Part shown: piece by piece, positions 46,112 through 59,000 of the stretch | How the letters are laid out: each line of letters begins with the position of its first letter | How positions within the stretch are numbered: the stretch's first letter is position 1 | Assembly: GCA_030685235.1 (NCBI GenBank) | Contig: MU839086.1 | Location: 310,001-374,000, forward strand | DNA length: 64,000 nt | Direction of reading: 5' to 3' | From: Copromyces sp. CBS 386.78 | Lineage: Eukaryota; Ascomycota; Sordariomycetes; Sordariales; Sordariaceae | Program-made: the position numbers and the translations under genes | The notes under the pieces: model-generated | Seen by the model: only the letters and a program-made list of their open reading frames with translations | Told to the model about the DNA's origin: nothing | The model's database searches: none

Positions 46112-46895
46112 AGAGAAAGTCTAACCGTACGGTTACGAATGTCTATCCGTATAGTGATCTACTTTTTTCTCCTATATATATCCCTAACCCTGCCATCCCT
46201 TCCCTGCCAGCACTAGTCCCGCTCGTACCGCGACCGCTAAGCCCCTAGATTATAGCCCATTTTAAACTTCTGTACAGTATACGTATCGCTGACAGCCGTG
46301 ACAGTTACTGACAGCCGTGTTAATTGCTGATAGCTAATCGCTAATAGCCGTAATAGTTACTGACAGCCGTGACAGCCGTGATAGCCGTGATAGCTGTGAC
46401 AGCCGTGACAGCTGTAATAGTTGTAATAGCCGTAATAGCCGTAATAATTGCTAATAATCGCTGATAGCCGTGATAATCGCTAACAGCCGTAATAATTGCT
46501 AACAGCCGTGACAATCGCTGACAGCTGTAACAATTGCTAATAGCCGTAATAATCGCTAACAGCTGTGATAATTGCTGACAGCCGTGACAATCGTTGACAG
46601 CTGTAATAATCGTTGATAGTTATAATAATCGCTAATAGTTATAATAATCGCTAATAGCCGTGACAATCGCTGACAATTGTAATAATCGCTAATAGCCGTA
46701 ATAAGTACGTATTTGGTTTGGGTACTACGGTCTGATGTTACGTATGAAAGAATAGTAATGCCTAGATTTCTAGGCGAAATTTTCGAAAGAATATATATGA
46801 CATTTGTGGCCGCGCGAGGGTTAGGGATATGTGTAAGGGAAAAAGTGGATTACCATACGGATAGACATTCGTGACCGTACGGTTAGACTTTCTCT
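46112..46895. mobile_element. short TIR element (784 bp), internally deleted relative of the 3.6-kb element
   Basis: Terminal inverted repeats of about 75 bp start AGAGAAAGTCTAACCGTACG at both ends and continue through a CCACTTTTT / TATCCCTAACC block. Flanked by the 6-bp duplication TATTAA (46106-46111 and 46896-46901). Its right about 200 bp match the inverted left end of the 48287-51893 element, and its left about 140 bp match that element's right end. It is therefore a shortened copy in opposite orientation. The middle is a 19-bp minisatellite. No coding capacity. Confidence 0.85.
46286..46704. repeat. 19-bp minisatellite inside the 784-bp TIR element
   Basis: The right half is a head-to-tail array of at least ten units with consensus TRAYAATYGCTRAYAGYYG. 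The left half is built of 9-bp half units TGAYAGCCG. Almost all variation between units is C/T or G/A, as expected if RIP acted within the array. Confidence 0.85.
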
Positions 46896-48286
46896 TATTA
46901 AAAACTTCCCAATTTTTATTAAGGAAGATAAAAATAATATTAAATACTATAACGCTTTCCGGTTATAGCAGAATTAAATTAGGACTACGTAGGAATTTAA
47001 CGTTTTTTATTTCTTTATAGAGCGGGTTAAAATTGTATATACTATATTCCAATTGGGATTAAACTTATATTTAATATTAAATAACGGTTTAAAGAAATTT
47101 ATAAAATTCTTTAGGGAATTTAGGAAGTAATTATAAACAATTAGCGAAATTTTCTTTATATATTTTATAGACCGATATAATAATATTAATATTAATTTAA
47201 ATATTAATAAGCGCTTTAATAATTTTTATTAGGGTAATACTTTATTTCCGCGCTTTAAAATCGAATTTATTAAATTTATAAATAAATATTGATTTAATAA
47301 TGTAATAAAGGTTTATTATTTTTATAATAAATTTAATAAACGGTTTTAAAGTATTTTAATTATTTGGGATTTCCCCGAAGACGATAATTATATTATATAA
47401 TTAAAATTCGTAAAGAAGGTTAACCGGAAGTTAGAAAATGCCGATTATTATAATAAAGTAATTACGGGTATTTTTAAGGATTTAAATTCCTCTTTTAAAA
47501 ATATTATAGCGGCCCTTCTTATTACGGCTGATAAATTTATAAGTTAAAGAGGAAATTAAATAAATTTTAATTTTATAAATTTCTTTACTATATTCGACCC
47601 CGAAATTTTTAAAGAACGAAGGGAGAAGGGCCTTTATTACCATTATAATTAGTAAGGTTATATCGCTTATAATTGCTTCGGATTTATTAATTAGGGTAGT
47701 AAATTTCGCGTTAATAGTAAATTAATTAGTAAAAAGAAGGAGGGTAGGGGTAAATATAATAATAGTAATATTAAGTAGGAACCTATAGAAGTCCATTTAG
47801 TAAAAGCCGCTAATATAATTATAATCCCTGCGATTAAGCCGGCTACGGGCAGTAAATATTATAATAAATTAGAAAATATTTAGCTTTTACATTGAATTGT
47901 ATATAAAGGCCGAATTAGGTAATTATATTCTAGAAATAATAAGATCTTTTAATAGATTTAAAAGAAATACGAATTTACTTATTAAATAATATTATTCTAA
48001 ATTTAATTTTATTATTTACATATATAATTACCAGTATATATAAAAATTATTATATTTCCTTTATTAATAGCGGATATTTTATATTTACGTTTATTAATTA
48101 TTTTTTCATTATAAAATATAATTTTCTTTATTTCCGCTTTCTTCGTTTTAAAAAGTTCATATTCGTAAACGGGAATATTAAAAGTATAATTAGTAAAGGA
48201 ATAATAAGAAGGCTATAAATAAGTTATTATAAGGAAGTTATTACCTTTTTAATTTACGACCTTTTTAATAAATACCTAATTATTTT

Positions 48287-51200
48287 AGAGAAACTCTATT
48301 TGCACGGATATAAAACTCTATTTACACCGTAACCCACTTTTTCTCTCACACATATCCCTAACCCTCGCGCGGCTACAAATATCATATATATTCTTTCGAA
48401 AATTTCGCCTAAAAATCTAGGCAATACTATTCTTTTATACGTAACATTAGACTGTAGTGCCCAGACCAAATACGTACCCTTATATCGCACTTTACAAAGC
48501 ATTTTACAATATACTTTATAGGGCACTTAGCGGCACGGTCGTACATCGTACGGTCGTACATTGTTCAATTGAGCGCACATCGCTCAATTGAGCGATTAAT
48601 CAATCGTACTCAATCTATATTAATCTATACAATGATAATCTATTTGAAATCTATCGTATAATCGCTCAGTCTCCTGCCAGAAGGCTCTTAGAATTACTAC
48701 TACGTACTAACGATACGTATGCTACGGCGTATACCCTACGTACTAATAAGAATAGTGCTAGCCGGCGCGCTTTCTCCCCTTGTACTTCCTCTACCCCGAA
48801 TAACGTTGCCTCCCCTCTCCCCTCCTCCCCTACCTCTCTATATATCTCCTCCTCTTATACTACTACGAGGGCGGCTTCGTCCCCTTGTCTATATACTAGC
48901 TAGACTGCGGCAGTTAGCTTTATTAGCCTACTTAAAGTCTACGCCCTCCTATACAAATACGTTTCGCTAGATAGATAGCGCTACTCGTATCGATATAGTA
49001 GGGTTTCGGCCTACCTTAAGCTAGCGGCCACAATTAGGCTATAAGCGAGGCCATTTTCAAGGCCGTAATGCTGCCGCTTAAAATTGAATTAGCGTAATTG
49101 AGGGAGGGGGGGCTTAAATATTAATTAATATAATTAATTAAGGAGCGTAAAGGTTGTATATAAATAGCGTAGTATTTCAAGGGCGGTTACGAAGGCTCTT
49201 TATACGGTTAAAGTCGTAATATTTAAAATATTCGTCCTCGTTAATAAAACCTCTAACAAACTACTAATAAGGGTAAAAGTCTTATTTAATCAATTTTAAT
49301 AATTTAAGCCGGGTAATAAGGCTAGGGTATAATATATACGAATATAGTAAACTAAATTACTTATTAAATTTACCTATATATAATTCTAATTTATTGGGGT
49401 TTAAATTCGTAGCTATTATTATAGTACCTAAAGTAATATAGTACTATCTAGTAACCAATTCGAACGTTCTCTAACATACCTAGTACGGGGTATCCCCTAA
49501 CTACTTTACGTTGAAATAGTTTAATTGGGTACGTTTTATCTCTTTTTCGTTATATTTATCGATTCGGCGCTTTATTATATTGAAGAGGCGGAAGCTCTAT
49601 ATAATAGCGCCGATAATTAGATTGTTGCCTATATATAGAAGGATAATTAGTATATTGTATAATATATAGAATATAATATAGCCTAGTATAATGGGTACGG
49701 TTGGGAGCTGGAGAGGGTATGGGAATTAGGGAGTTGGGGAGCTAGGGAGCTAGGGAATTAGGGAATATTACCGCTAATAATAAAATTCTTTAAATTTCGG
49801 TTAATTAATTCAATTAGCGAAATAGTATAATAATTGAAATTAAATTTCTCGTTAATATAGTAAATAGCTTACTCCTCTTTAACTATTATATACGTATTTT
49901 TTAAATATATAATAATTATAGTTTATTATTTAAAAAAGTTTTTGAGCTTCTCCTAAATAATATTGAAAGTTTTAATAATATAAGCGTAATATATATATTT
50001 CTAAAGATTGTAAAGTCTACTATGCGAATATTCTATAGTATTGGGTAGAGCTCCCAATTAAACTATACTATTTACTAGCTAGTTTATAAAAGTAATAATA
50101 TTGCAATCCTTATTATTAAATTCGTCTAAAGTAATAGTATTACTAGGTAGTATTGGCTAAGCTCGTACCTATATTAATACCGATATATCTTACTATATTT
50201 ATATAGCGGTTATAGTAGAGTAAATACGGTTAATTAAGGCGGCCGCTTGCTTGTCCTATTTATATTTAATATTTAATACTACGTTCTTATTAATATAGAA
50301 AATATATAGTTAGGATCTCGCTTTTAAATAGATTCGTTTAATAATTACTTTTATTATTAAATTATAATCCGTAATAATAATTATTAGCGTTTTAGCACTA
50401 ATAGCTTCGTAACGTTTATTAATTTATTCTATTAACTAATTAAACCCTTTTTACCTCTCGTTATTAATAAGGTTAAATCCGTAGTTAAAAACATATTTAA
50501 TATTTATTATACTAATAATTTAAAAGAAGGCGAAGCTTTTATTATTAGTTTTATATATATTATTATATATTTAAATAGTAGGGTTTTAATACTAGAATTT
50601 CTTATACTAGGGATCGCTTTAAAATAGGGTAGTCGGTTTACTTTCGCTATTAATATTATTTTTAGCCTAATTAACTTTAAAGTAGACCCCTTTTTCTATA
50701 AGTAACTTTATTATAAATTGGAAGGGGTTATAACCTATATTAATTTCCTTTTTAAAATAGTACCGAAGATTTTTTAATTATTTAATTATAAAATAAAATT
50801 CTAGAAATTAGTTACGTAATTACTCTACGATTTTATAATTCCTAATATTGGGTCGATTTAAATATTAAGTAATAAAGGTTTTATATTTTACTTAGAAGGT
50901 CCCTTAGAATTGTACATTATTATTAGAGGGATAATTATAATATTTATAGCCTTATTTAATTTCGAAGGTTTATTTTTTATCGTTAGTTGCTAACGCCCTA
51001 ATAATCCCCCTCTAAGGGTATCCTATTCTAGCAGTTAATATTATACGATTATATATTTTACTTTGACGGATTTTACTACGAGTATATTCGAAGTCGGTTT
51101 TAGTAGGTTTAAATTCGCGATTTATAATATTATTAGTTCTCGCTTTAACGAATTAATAACCTTACTCTTAACTTTAGTTCTTTATTACCGTAACTATTTT

Positions 51201-51893
51201 ATTGAAGGAGTTGTACTAAGTTGTGAATACTTTATAAAATAGAGGAGGGCTCTCGTTAGGATTGCTATCCTGTTTATAATCGCTATACTATTTGTAATCG
51301 CTGTACTATTCGTAATTATTGTGCTGTTCGTGATTATTATCGATATTTATGGGTTGGGTAGAGGTAGGTTTAATTGGGTGAATTGGGGTATCGTTAGCGA
51401 GGAGTACGGGGTTGATAAGATTATTAGGAATTACAGTCGCGCTACGGTCGTACGTAGCCATCGGCTAGGTCGCTATATCAGCCATTTGCGTTATAATTAA
51501 TTAAGGAAATATATAGAAAAAATAACAGATTATTTCTTACCGTTAATAAATACTAGCGCTTTATTTACTTAGGGCTATCTCGTAATATACGTTGTAGTAA
51601 ATTAATTTCGTAGATAGGGGGTAATAATATAAGAGGTTTAGTGGAGAAAGCGATGCGATTACGATCGCTAACTCTAGATCGCTAAGTCTGGTCTAGATTG
51701 CTAGTAATACGAAATCTGGCACGTATAGGGGTTTGAATATATAATAGGCTGTAATTTAGGGGCTTAGCGGTCGTAGTACGAGCGGGACTAGTATTGGCGG
51801 GGGAGGGGATAATAGGGTTAGGGATATATATAGGAGAAAAAAGTGGGTTACAGTACAAATAGAGTTTCATATCCGTGCAAATAGAGTTTCTCT
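48287..51893. mobile_element. long TIR DNA element (3607 bp), RIP-degraded
   Basis: Terminal inverted repeats begin AGAGAAACTCTATTTGCACG at both ends and run about 80 bp to the TATCCCTAACC block. Flanked by the 6-bp duplication TATTTT (48281-48286 and 51894-51899). Subterminal features include a perfect 11-bp inverted repeat TCAATTGAGCG (48565-48575 and 48581-48591) and an 18-bp tandem around 51252-51337. The interior is AT-rich with sparse CA/TG. I could not recognise a transposase, so the superfamily is open. Confidence 0.82.
51252..51337. repeat. 18-bp tandem repeat in the long TIR element
   Basis: Four to five units of the type CTRTACTRTTYGTAATCG, head to tail, differing mainly by C/T and G/A. 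Confidence 0.7.
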
Positions 51894-52827
51894 TATTTTA
51901 AGATTTTTTTAGATGAAATTTTATAAATTATATATTAATTATAAGAAAGACGGTATATATTTTAATTACCCGGGTTATAAAGACTTCTATTTATTAATGG
52001 GGCTCTTTAGCAATTAAATAGAAATACCCCGAACTTTTTTTAGCCCCGTTTCTATTATAGCCGCCTATATTTATAAGAAAGCGTTTCCCTAAAATAATTT
52101 TAAATTCCTTTCTTTTCTTCTTTATATCCTTAAGGGCTATTTTTATAAGGAGGCGGCTTAGTACGAAGAAATTGAGGATTAGTTTATTAGGGCTCCTTAA
52201 TTTAAAGATAAAGGATTTGAAGAACGGATTTCTAATTTTCTTATTAGGGTATTATTAATAGTTCTATTGCAGATTCTTATTATATATTACGTAAATACGA
52301 AGGTATAGGGTATTATAAATATTATTACTATCTTCGTATTAATTAAGTAGGATATACTATACGAATTGTATATTAAATTTAATAAGAGACGTATATTAGT
52401 AAATATACGCTATACTAATATTCGGATAAATAAGTATATTAAAGATAATATAAACTTTATTAATATTAAGGAGTTTAATACCATTACCTTTAATTTTATT
52501 TACGAAAAGGATTAATTTTAATTATATATTACTAATTATATTTAATTAAAGAAGTTCGTTACCGTTTTAGAATTTTGGGAAATAGATTTTACATACGAAA
52601 TTGTAGAAAATATTATTAAAGGGCGGAGGGAGAAATATAAGGACGATTTTCTACATTCCTTCTACTCTTTTATTAATAATATAACTAGTAAGTACGGATT
52701 TGAAATAAAAAGGAAGCGGTGGTAATTATTAAATTTATTACTTTAATAGGGGATTTAATTAAAAACGTACCGTTTTATAAAGAGATTATTTATTGCATTT
52801 ACTTAATAAAAGTAATAGAGGAAGACG

Positions 52828-53247
52828 TATCACGGGGCAAGGGCACCGTTAGGTCTGAGGTACGATATGTGTTGTTGTACGAAGAGAGTAAGGAAGAGGT
52901 GTGCGCCAGCTAGGGTATGTAATACCGTTAAGAGGGTATTGAAAGGATGTGACAGTATGTTATTGATTTGATTGTGTATGGAGTGATGATTCTAGAAAGA
53001 ATCTCGAGAGGGGAGCGATCGCGCGCGATAACTATATAGTTATCGTATACGAACGATCCTTATCTAATCTACAAGACCCACTTATATAGGGTATAACTAT
53101 AGCTGCGAATATAGTCGCGATTACGATTAATTAATTGTAATGTACCCAATATTATATGCTATAGTCACGTATGTATATTAACTATTTTAATATGTGATAC
53201 TAGCGATACTAATTTAGTATTAAATGCCGGCCGTATAGAAAATAATA
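52828..53247 (-). repeat. probable 3' LTR of the minus-strand Ty3 chromovirus
   Basis: On the minus strand a GGATAATAG tract (RIP-changed polypurine tract) precedes TATTATTTTC at 53247. The stretch contains TATATAAG as a possible promoter and ends near CCCCGTGATA at 52828. Part of it (52840-53040) keeps TG/CA and is less RIP-affected. The partner LTR lies outside the window, so both limits are provisional. Confidence 0.5.
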
Positions 53248-54132
53248 CTATTATCCTTAGTAATACTAGATAATATATATATAAATACCCTTACTTTCTA
53301 GGCTTCAAATTTCTTTTATAACCTGCTTTATCCTTCGGAATATCCGTAAATTACACCTTCTTAGCCTTCTTAGGCTTTCCGGACTCTATTCCTCCCAAGT
53401 AGTCCTAATATTCCGTAATCAATTCTTTAGTATTGCGAAACTCCTTCTTAGGCAGCTATTTATTACGATAATGCCTATAACCGAGCTATTTAACTAGGTA
53501 CTTCCATCTACCGTTAACCTTATTTTCTACGTATTTTAGAATAATCTCTACTTCGTATTCTTCGTTTTTATTAGTATTCCGCTAGCTATTTTCGATTGGG
53601 CTTAGGGGTAGTTAAATCCTTTCGAATAGATTGTTTCCCTTTAGAGTAGCCTTAAAATAGGCGGCTAAAATAACGGGATAGATACCTACTATTTCGGGGG
53701 GTAGGTTAAAGAAATAGGTTAATTTACTTACTCGCTTAAATACGGTAAACGGTCCCGACCGTTATTATAAGAATTTTTAGGATGGTCGTCCCGGTAGATA
53801 ATACCTTTTATAAAGCTTTAAGAATACTTTATCTCCTACCTAGAATTTATATTAATAGTGGTTATTATTATATTGTTTTTTAGCTCTAGCGATTATAAAG
53901 GCTATAGCGAATTAAATATTTTCTCGTAGGTTATCGTAGAGAGCGGTGTAATCGTTAATTATTTAAACGGCTTTTCTTTTTGTAATTAAGTTTAGAGGCC
54001 TTAATAATTTAAATCCGAATAGTTGCTTATATAGGGATAATTTGATAGGTCTTGAGTAAGCGTTGTTTATATTCTATTATAGGTTAGGTAAGATTTTTAC
54101 TTAATTCGAATCTAATTATATAAAATAATAAA

Positions 54133-54544
54133 GAGAACGTCTTTTCGCACTGCCATAAAAGTCTTTTTACACTGTAGTAAAAAATTAAACTAGGTATAAC
54201 TTATCCGAATGAAGGCTTAGGTAAGAAAGAGTAGTATTGGAATTTTTCTTATTTTTTTCTCTATAATATAGTGCCTACGACCAGATCACAATGTTACCCG
54301 GCAGAGAGTTAAGAATAAAAGATAAAGGTTTGAATAAAATTTATTTCTTTTTAATATTTTGTTTTAGAAAGACGCTAGAGGCTAGATAAAAAAATCCTTA
54401 TAAATGCTGTTTTATAGAGAAAAAAAAACATAAATTCCAACCCCACTCTTATACCTCTTACTTTAAATTTGGTGGAGTTATACATATATGCATTTTTTAC
54501 TACAGTGTAGGAAGACTTTTATGGGAGTGCGAAAAGACCTTCTT
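54133..54544. mobile_element. 412-bp MITE with about 50-bp terminal inverted repeats
   Basis: Both ends carry GTCTTTTCGCACT[G/C]CCATAAAAGTCTT followed by TACACTGTAGTAAAAAAT. Flanked by a perfect 8-bp duplication ATAATAAA (54125-54132 and 54545-54552). 8-bp duplications are typical of hAT elements. The interior keeps CA and TG dinucleotides, unlike the host retroelement around it. Confidence 0.87.
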
Positions 54545-55767
54545 ATAATAAAAGCGGATTACAATTTTAACGTTTTAATTACAACGTTCGGCTATACTAT
54601 TTCCCTATAGGTAATAAATTGTAATTATTAATAGTTTTATTCCAAGCGTTGACTACATTCTTTTCCAAATTCGTAAGGTGAATCTCCTATCTCTATCGGA
54701 TATAATAGTTTATAGGAAGCCTTAGTCGCCTAAAATGAGTTTTCGAACTAATATTTTACCTTAGTCTTCGGCTATATACGTATTGTAGCTAGGGATTAAT
54801 TTTAATCGTTTAGATATATAGTACAATACTAGCATTAAGGTATTGAAGAAATTAAATCTAGGAAGGTACTAAGGCGTACCAGATGTAGGGACTTTAGGAA
54901 GGTCTATAATAAAATCGATCGTTATAGTACGCATAGGTTTAGTAAATTCGGGGTTAACCGATTGGTAATTACCGATAGGGGCTTCTCTATCTATACAATT
55001 AAATTAATAAGTAGGGCAATAATATAAGTAATCCTTTACCTCCTATAATTTCTTAGGTATAGCGTACTCCTTAAGGTTATATATTATTCAATCCCTTCCA
55101 AAATAGTACTTTTCGTTATATATTGCGTTTAATATAGTAGCGATCATTTTTTTAAGTACGTATAGCCTTCTTATTTTATTGGGGTTAATATAATATAGTA
55201 ATCCGTCCACGATTTTAAAAGGATACCCGGCATACGAAATAACGCTATCGACTTCGGTGGCATTCCAGTGGCTATTTAATTCGTTTATAATATAATTAAA
55301 TTTAGTATCTTCCTTATAACCCTATTAGAAATCGTACTTCGTAGCTTCGTCTATTTAAGCCTCTACTTTGACGAAGTAAGTTTATTCTATTAACTATATT
55401 TAGTTTAATATTAGCGTCTCCTTTGAACGCCTTACTTCGTTTCCCTTTGCTAATAAACAATTTAATATATCGGAAATAAAGTTCAATTTACTAGTAATAT
55501 AATATACTTTGAAATTATACTATAATAAATAAACCAACGTATTAATTAGGCGGCGGTTCCTTCGATCGGTTGAAGACGTATCTAGTATAGTCTACTCGTA
55601 GATACCCTTAGTTACTACGTAGTTTATTAAGACGATAACCGGCTAGTTATACGAACAGAAGAGCGTTCGGAATTATTTAATTATTTAAACGAAGTAGGTT
55701 ACCTCTATTTCGGAAAGACTATAGCGCATTTTAAGTTTGCTTAGAACTTTATTTAAAAATATAATAG

Positions 55768-56022
55768 TATCACAGGGTTAGACCTGTGATGTGCTGTGCT
55801 GCACTGACTGCACATGTGCTGTGCCGACCAGAGCCCAGAGCTCTGGCCACGCACATATCATCGTCACGTACAGCCTTACGTACCCGCGCACGGTTTAGTC
55901 TGTAGGGTTTTCACCTATATACAACCAGACCTCTGCGCACACTTCCCTTCTCCCCTCCTTTCTCCTCATATAATAACGCATATCTCATCATACCCCCTAC
56001 AGTACCATCTCGCCCCGTAATA
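55768..56022 (+). repeat. 5' LTR of the plus-strand chromovirus
   Basis: Starts TATCACAGGG, ends CCCCGTAATA. It keeps TG/CA-rich sequence over its first two thirds (GATGTGCTGTGCTGCACTGA). Changes are concentrated at the inner end. Confidence 0.92.
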
Positions 56023-59000
56023 GTTTATTATATTTAACTATTACGCTACGCACGCCTATTCAACAAGAAGAAGATTGCTCGTATTTCAATTGCGGTAATT
56101 AATAATTAAGACTCGACCCTATGCGTTCCCGACTTCGAATTACGAACCTAATCGTTAAGCCAAGTAAAATACTAAGACGAATATTATTAAAATCGTTCGT
56201 ACTCTCTCTCCCTTATATTTATTAAAGTATATTTAATCCAGCGATTAATATCCAATTCCATCGCTCCCCGAGCCCAGCTTATAACCGACAACTTTATCGC
56301 TATTACGGTTATTAGCGCTATCGTAATAATTATTAATTTAGAATATTAAAACGATTTAATAATTTTCGTTTAAGCGCTCGAAGGCCTCTATTATTAAGCG
56401 ATTAAAGTTTCAATCCCCATTTTTCAAACGTATAATCTCGCTAACCTTTCTGTTTTTTAAACCTTCTTCTCCGCTTTCTATTGCTTACTTTACGACGACG
56501 TAGTTGCAATTAAGGCCGACGCTTGTAATTTCGAAGAAAACTTCATTGTAATTAAAGAAGAAGTTATTTATTTATATACTCGTATTAGAAATCTCAATTA
56601 CGAAATTGCCCGTAAGGAAAATAATATTGTAACCATCCGTAATTAATATTTATTCGCCGTTTAAACTAGCGTAAAAAATTATTAAAATTAAATTAAATCG
56701 CTCTACGAATAGATCGCCGCTCTTAAAAAGGAATTTAACGATTTCCGTACAATATTTGCGGCCGCTTTCTAATTTTAGAAGGACCGTTACTAAAAAAACT
56801 TTTTCAACCTTCGTACCCGGTTCTAAAATACTAACCCGGCTCCCTCCCCGCTGTCCCTTAGCTTTAGCTCTTACCCCCCCTTACCTCCTAGCGCGCTTAA
56901 TAATCCCGGTAATAATAATAATACTATAAGTACTAGCGAAAATAGTAATGGTTATAGGTCGGTATTGCGTATTATTATTACTCCCGCTTTTAATAGTAAA
57001 AGATCGTCAATCGAACGTACTATTAAATATCGTACTTAGCGTATACGTATAAAATTTATTTAAGTAGATAAGCTAAAGATTTTTATTAACGAATGCCCTA
57101 AATTTTCCTTTATTACCTGCTCTATTGAAGGTATCCTGCTCGAAATTATTAAAACCGAATTAAATAAGGCTATCTTCGGCGAACCTTATAAATAGGGTAC
57201 TACCCTCGAACTCTTTAACGAACTAGATAAGAAGTACGATAATATTAACGTCGTTATCGAATCCTACCGCGCCTTCGAGGATTTTAAAATATTTAAAGGT
57301 ATAAAGTAGACCGACTTTAAAGAAAAGTTCGTTATATTTATTAATAAATATAAATTCGATAACGGTATAAAAATCTATTACTTCCGTTAGAAAATTAGCG
57401 ACTATATTCGCTTCGCCTTTTCCTATTAACGTCCCTAGCCCGCTAATAATAAATTCAACGAGTAGTTTAAAGCCGCTCGTAACTTCGCTAAAATATTAGA
57501 AAATAAGGATTAGTATAAGAAGTAAATTAATTTATTTTATAAAGTTAATACGATTAACGCTTTCGTTCCTACCGGTTATTTTAATATTTTTACGATTAAG
57601 GTAACTATTAATTAAGGCGGCGATGTAATAGACTTTAATTCTATAATTGAAACGGATATCTAAATATTTTGTATAATCGAAGCTAGTATTTTTAAATATT
57701 ATATAAAGATAGGTATTTATACCCGCTATGGAAGGCCCGGCTATTATTTTATTAATTATTGTGCCCGTATTAATTTTAAAAAGGAGGTTAAGCCCCGCAA
57801 TAATTATAATAATAAGAATCGTAGTAGTAGTAATATAAATAATAATAGCGGTAACTATAATAATAATAGCGGCGGTAATAATAACGGCGGTACTAATAAT
57901 ACTAATAATAGTAATCGTAATAATAATAGCGGCGGTAATAATAACGCTAGTAATAATGGCTAATAGCTTACTTAGGGTTAATATAATTATAGTTAGTAAT
58001 GCCCCAATTACGGCGGTAATTATTATATTAACGCTATAAACCTTAATATAGGCGCTCCGGCCCTTAGTACCCCGGCTCCCGGTTATTATAACCCTGTTCC
58101 TGTTTATTAGCCCGGTTTTATTGGCCCGGTTATAAATAACGAAATTAATTCTATTTCGGGCTAAGGAAATATATAGCCTCCTAATTAAATCGCGTTTAGA
58201 GGTACGAGTCTAATGGATATAGAGGAAATAATAGGATTATCCCTATACGGTTAAATATTATTAAAATAAATAGATTTTTAATAGATAGTTATTATAAATA
58301 CCTAAATTTATTAAATCTTTCTATCTATTTGTTTTGCGGACTGTATAAATTGTATTGTACTACTTTCATTAATAGCGGATATATTACCTTTAGTTTTATT
58401 AATCGTTATTTCGTTTACTATTACTGTTTCCCTTTTCTTCTATTCGCCGTCCCTAAATTATTATATTTTACTAATAGTTAGGTTAAGGGTAATATTACTT
58501 ACTTTTTTAGATTTATAATATAAATAGGAATCTACTATAAAATTATTAATTTATTAATTTATAATTTAATTAAGGATAACCCTATTATTTTAGGTTACTT
58601 ATAATTCGTTTATTACGCCCTAAATATTAATTAGCTTAACGATTCTCTTCGGTTTAATTCCGCTTGTAAATAATGCGGCTATTTCTTACCTAGGGCTTTA
58701 AACCGTACCGCTCCGTTCTTAAACTGCTACTTTACAATTCCGTAATTACTAGTTTAATATTTGTATTAAAGCCTATTAGTAGAGGATATAGAAAATAAAG
58801 GCGAACTTAATTAAAGAGAGGTAGAAGCCGTTAAATAATTATCGATCTCCGTTATAATTAAGTAAACCGTTCGCTAATAATTCTACTGTTTTAAATATAA
58901 GATTATTAATCGATTAGGTACTATTCTGTTCGGGAAAATAAAAGGCGGTAGCGCAATTATATTATTAGCCCTACCCTTAGTACTTCCCTTAGTATTCCGC

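Larger units (their letters stand above)
44948..52827 (+). mobile_element. RIP-degraded Ty3-like gag/protease retroelement, interrupted by two DNA elements
   Basis: The left limit is tentative: TGTCATAGGG at 44948 resembles an LTR start. Pieces 44948-46111, 46902-48286 and 51900-52827 read on the plus strand when the two inserted elements are removed. A Gag CCHC knuckle is visible at 47635-47676 (C-Y-H-C-N-Q-Q-G-H-I-A-Y-N-C after undoing single C:G to T:A changes at stops and Tyr codons). The retropepsin DSG is seen as NSG at 48066-48074 in FINSGY, the same pattern as in the 55.8-63.2 kb element. The segment after 51.9 kb continues RIP-degraded coding-like sequence I cannot name. I found no reverse-transcriptase box here. 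Confidence 0.55.

Noticed and set aside
46286..46704. CRISPR-like array
   Set aside because: Units are contiguous 9/19-bp repeats with no unique spacers, and the host is a fungus.
48719..48970. 83-codon ORF inside the long TIR element
   Set aside because: Low-complexity Leu/Pro-rich translation in RIP-affected sequence; no transposase motif.
46800..51850. Telomere-like TTAGGG strings
   Set aside because: Single occurrences within the TIRs of the two DNA elements; no tandem telomere array.
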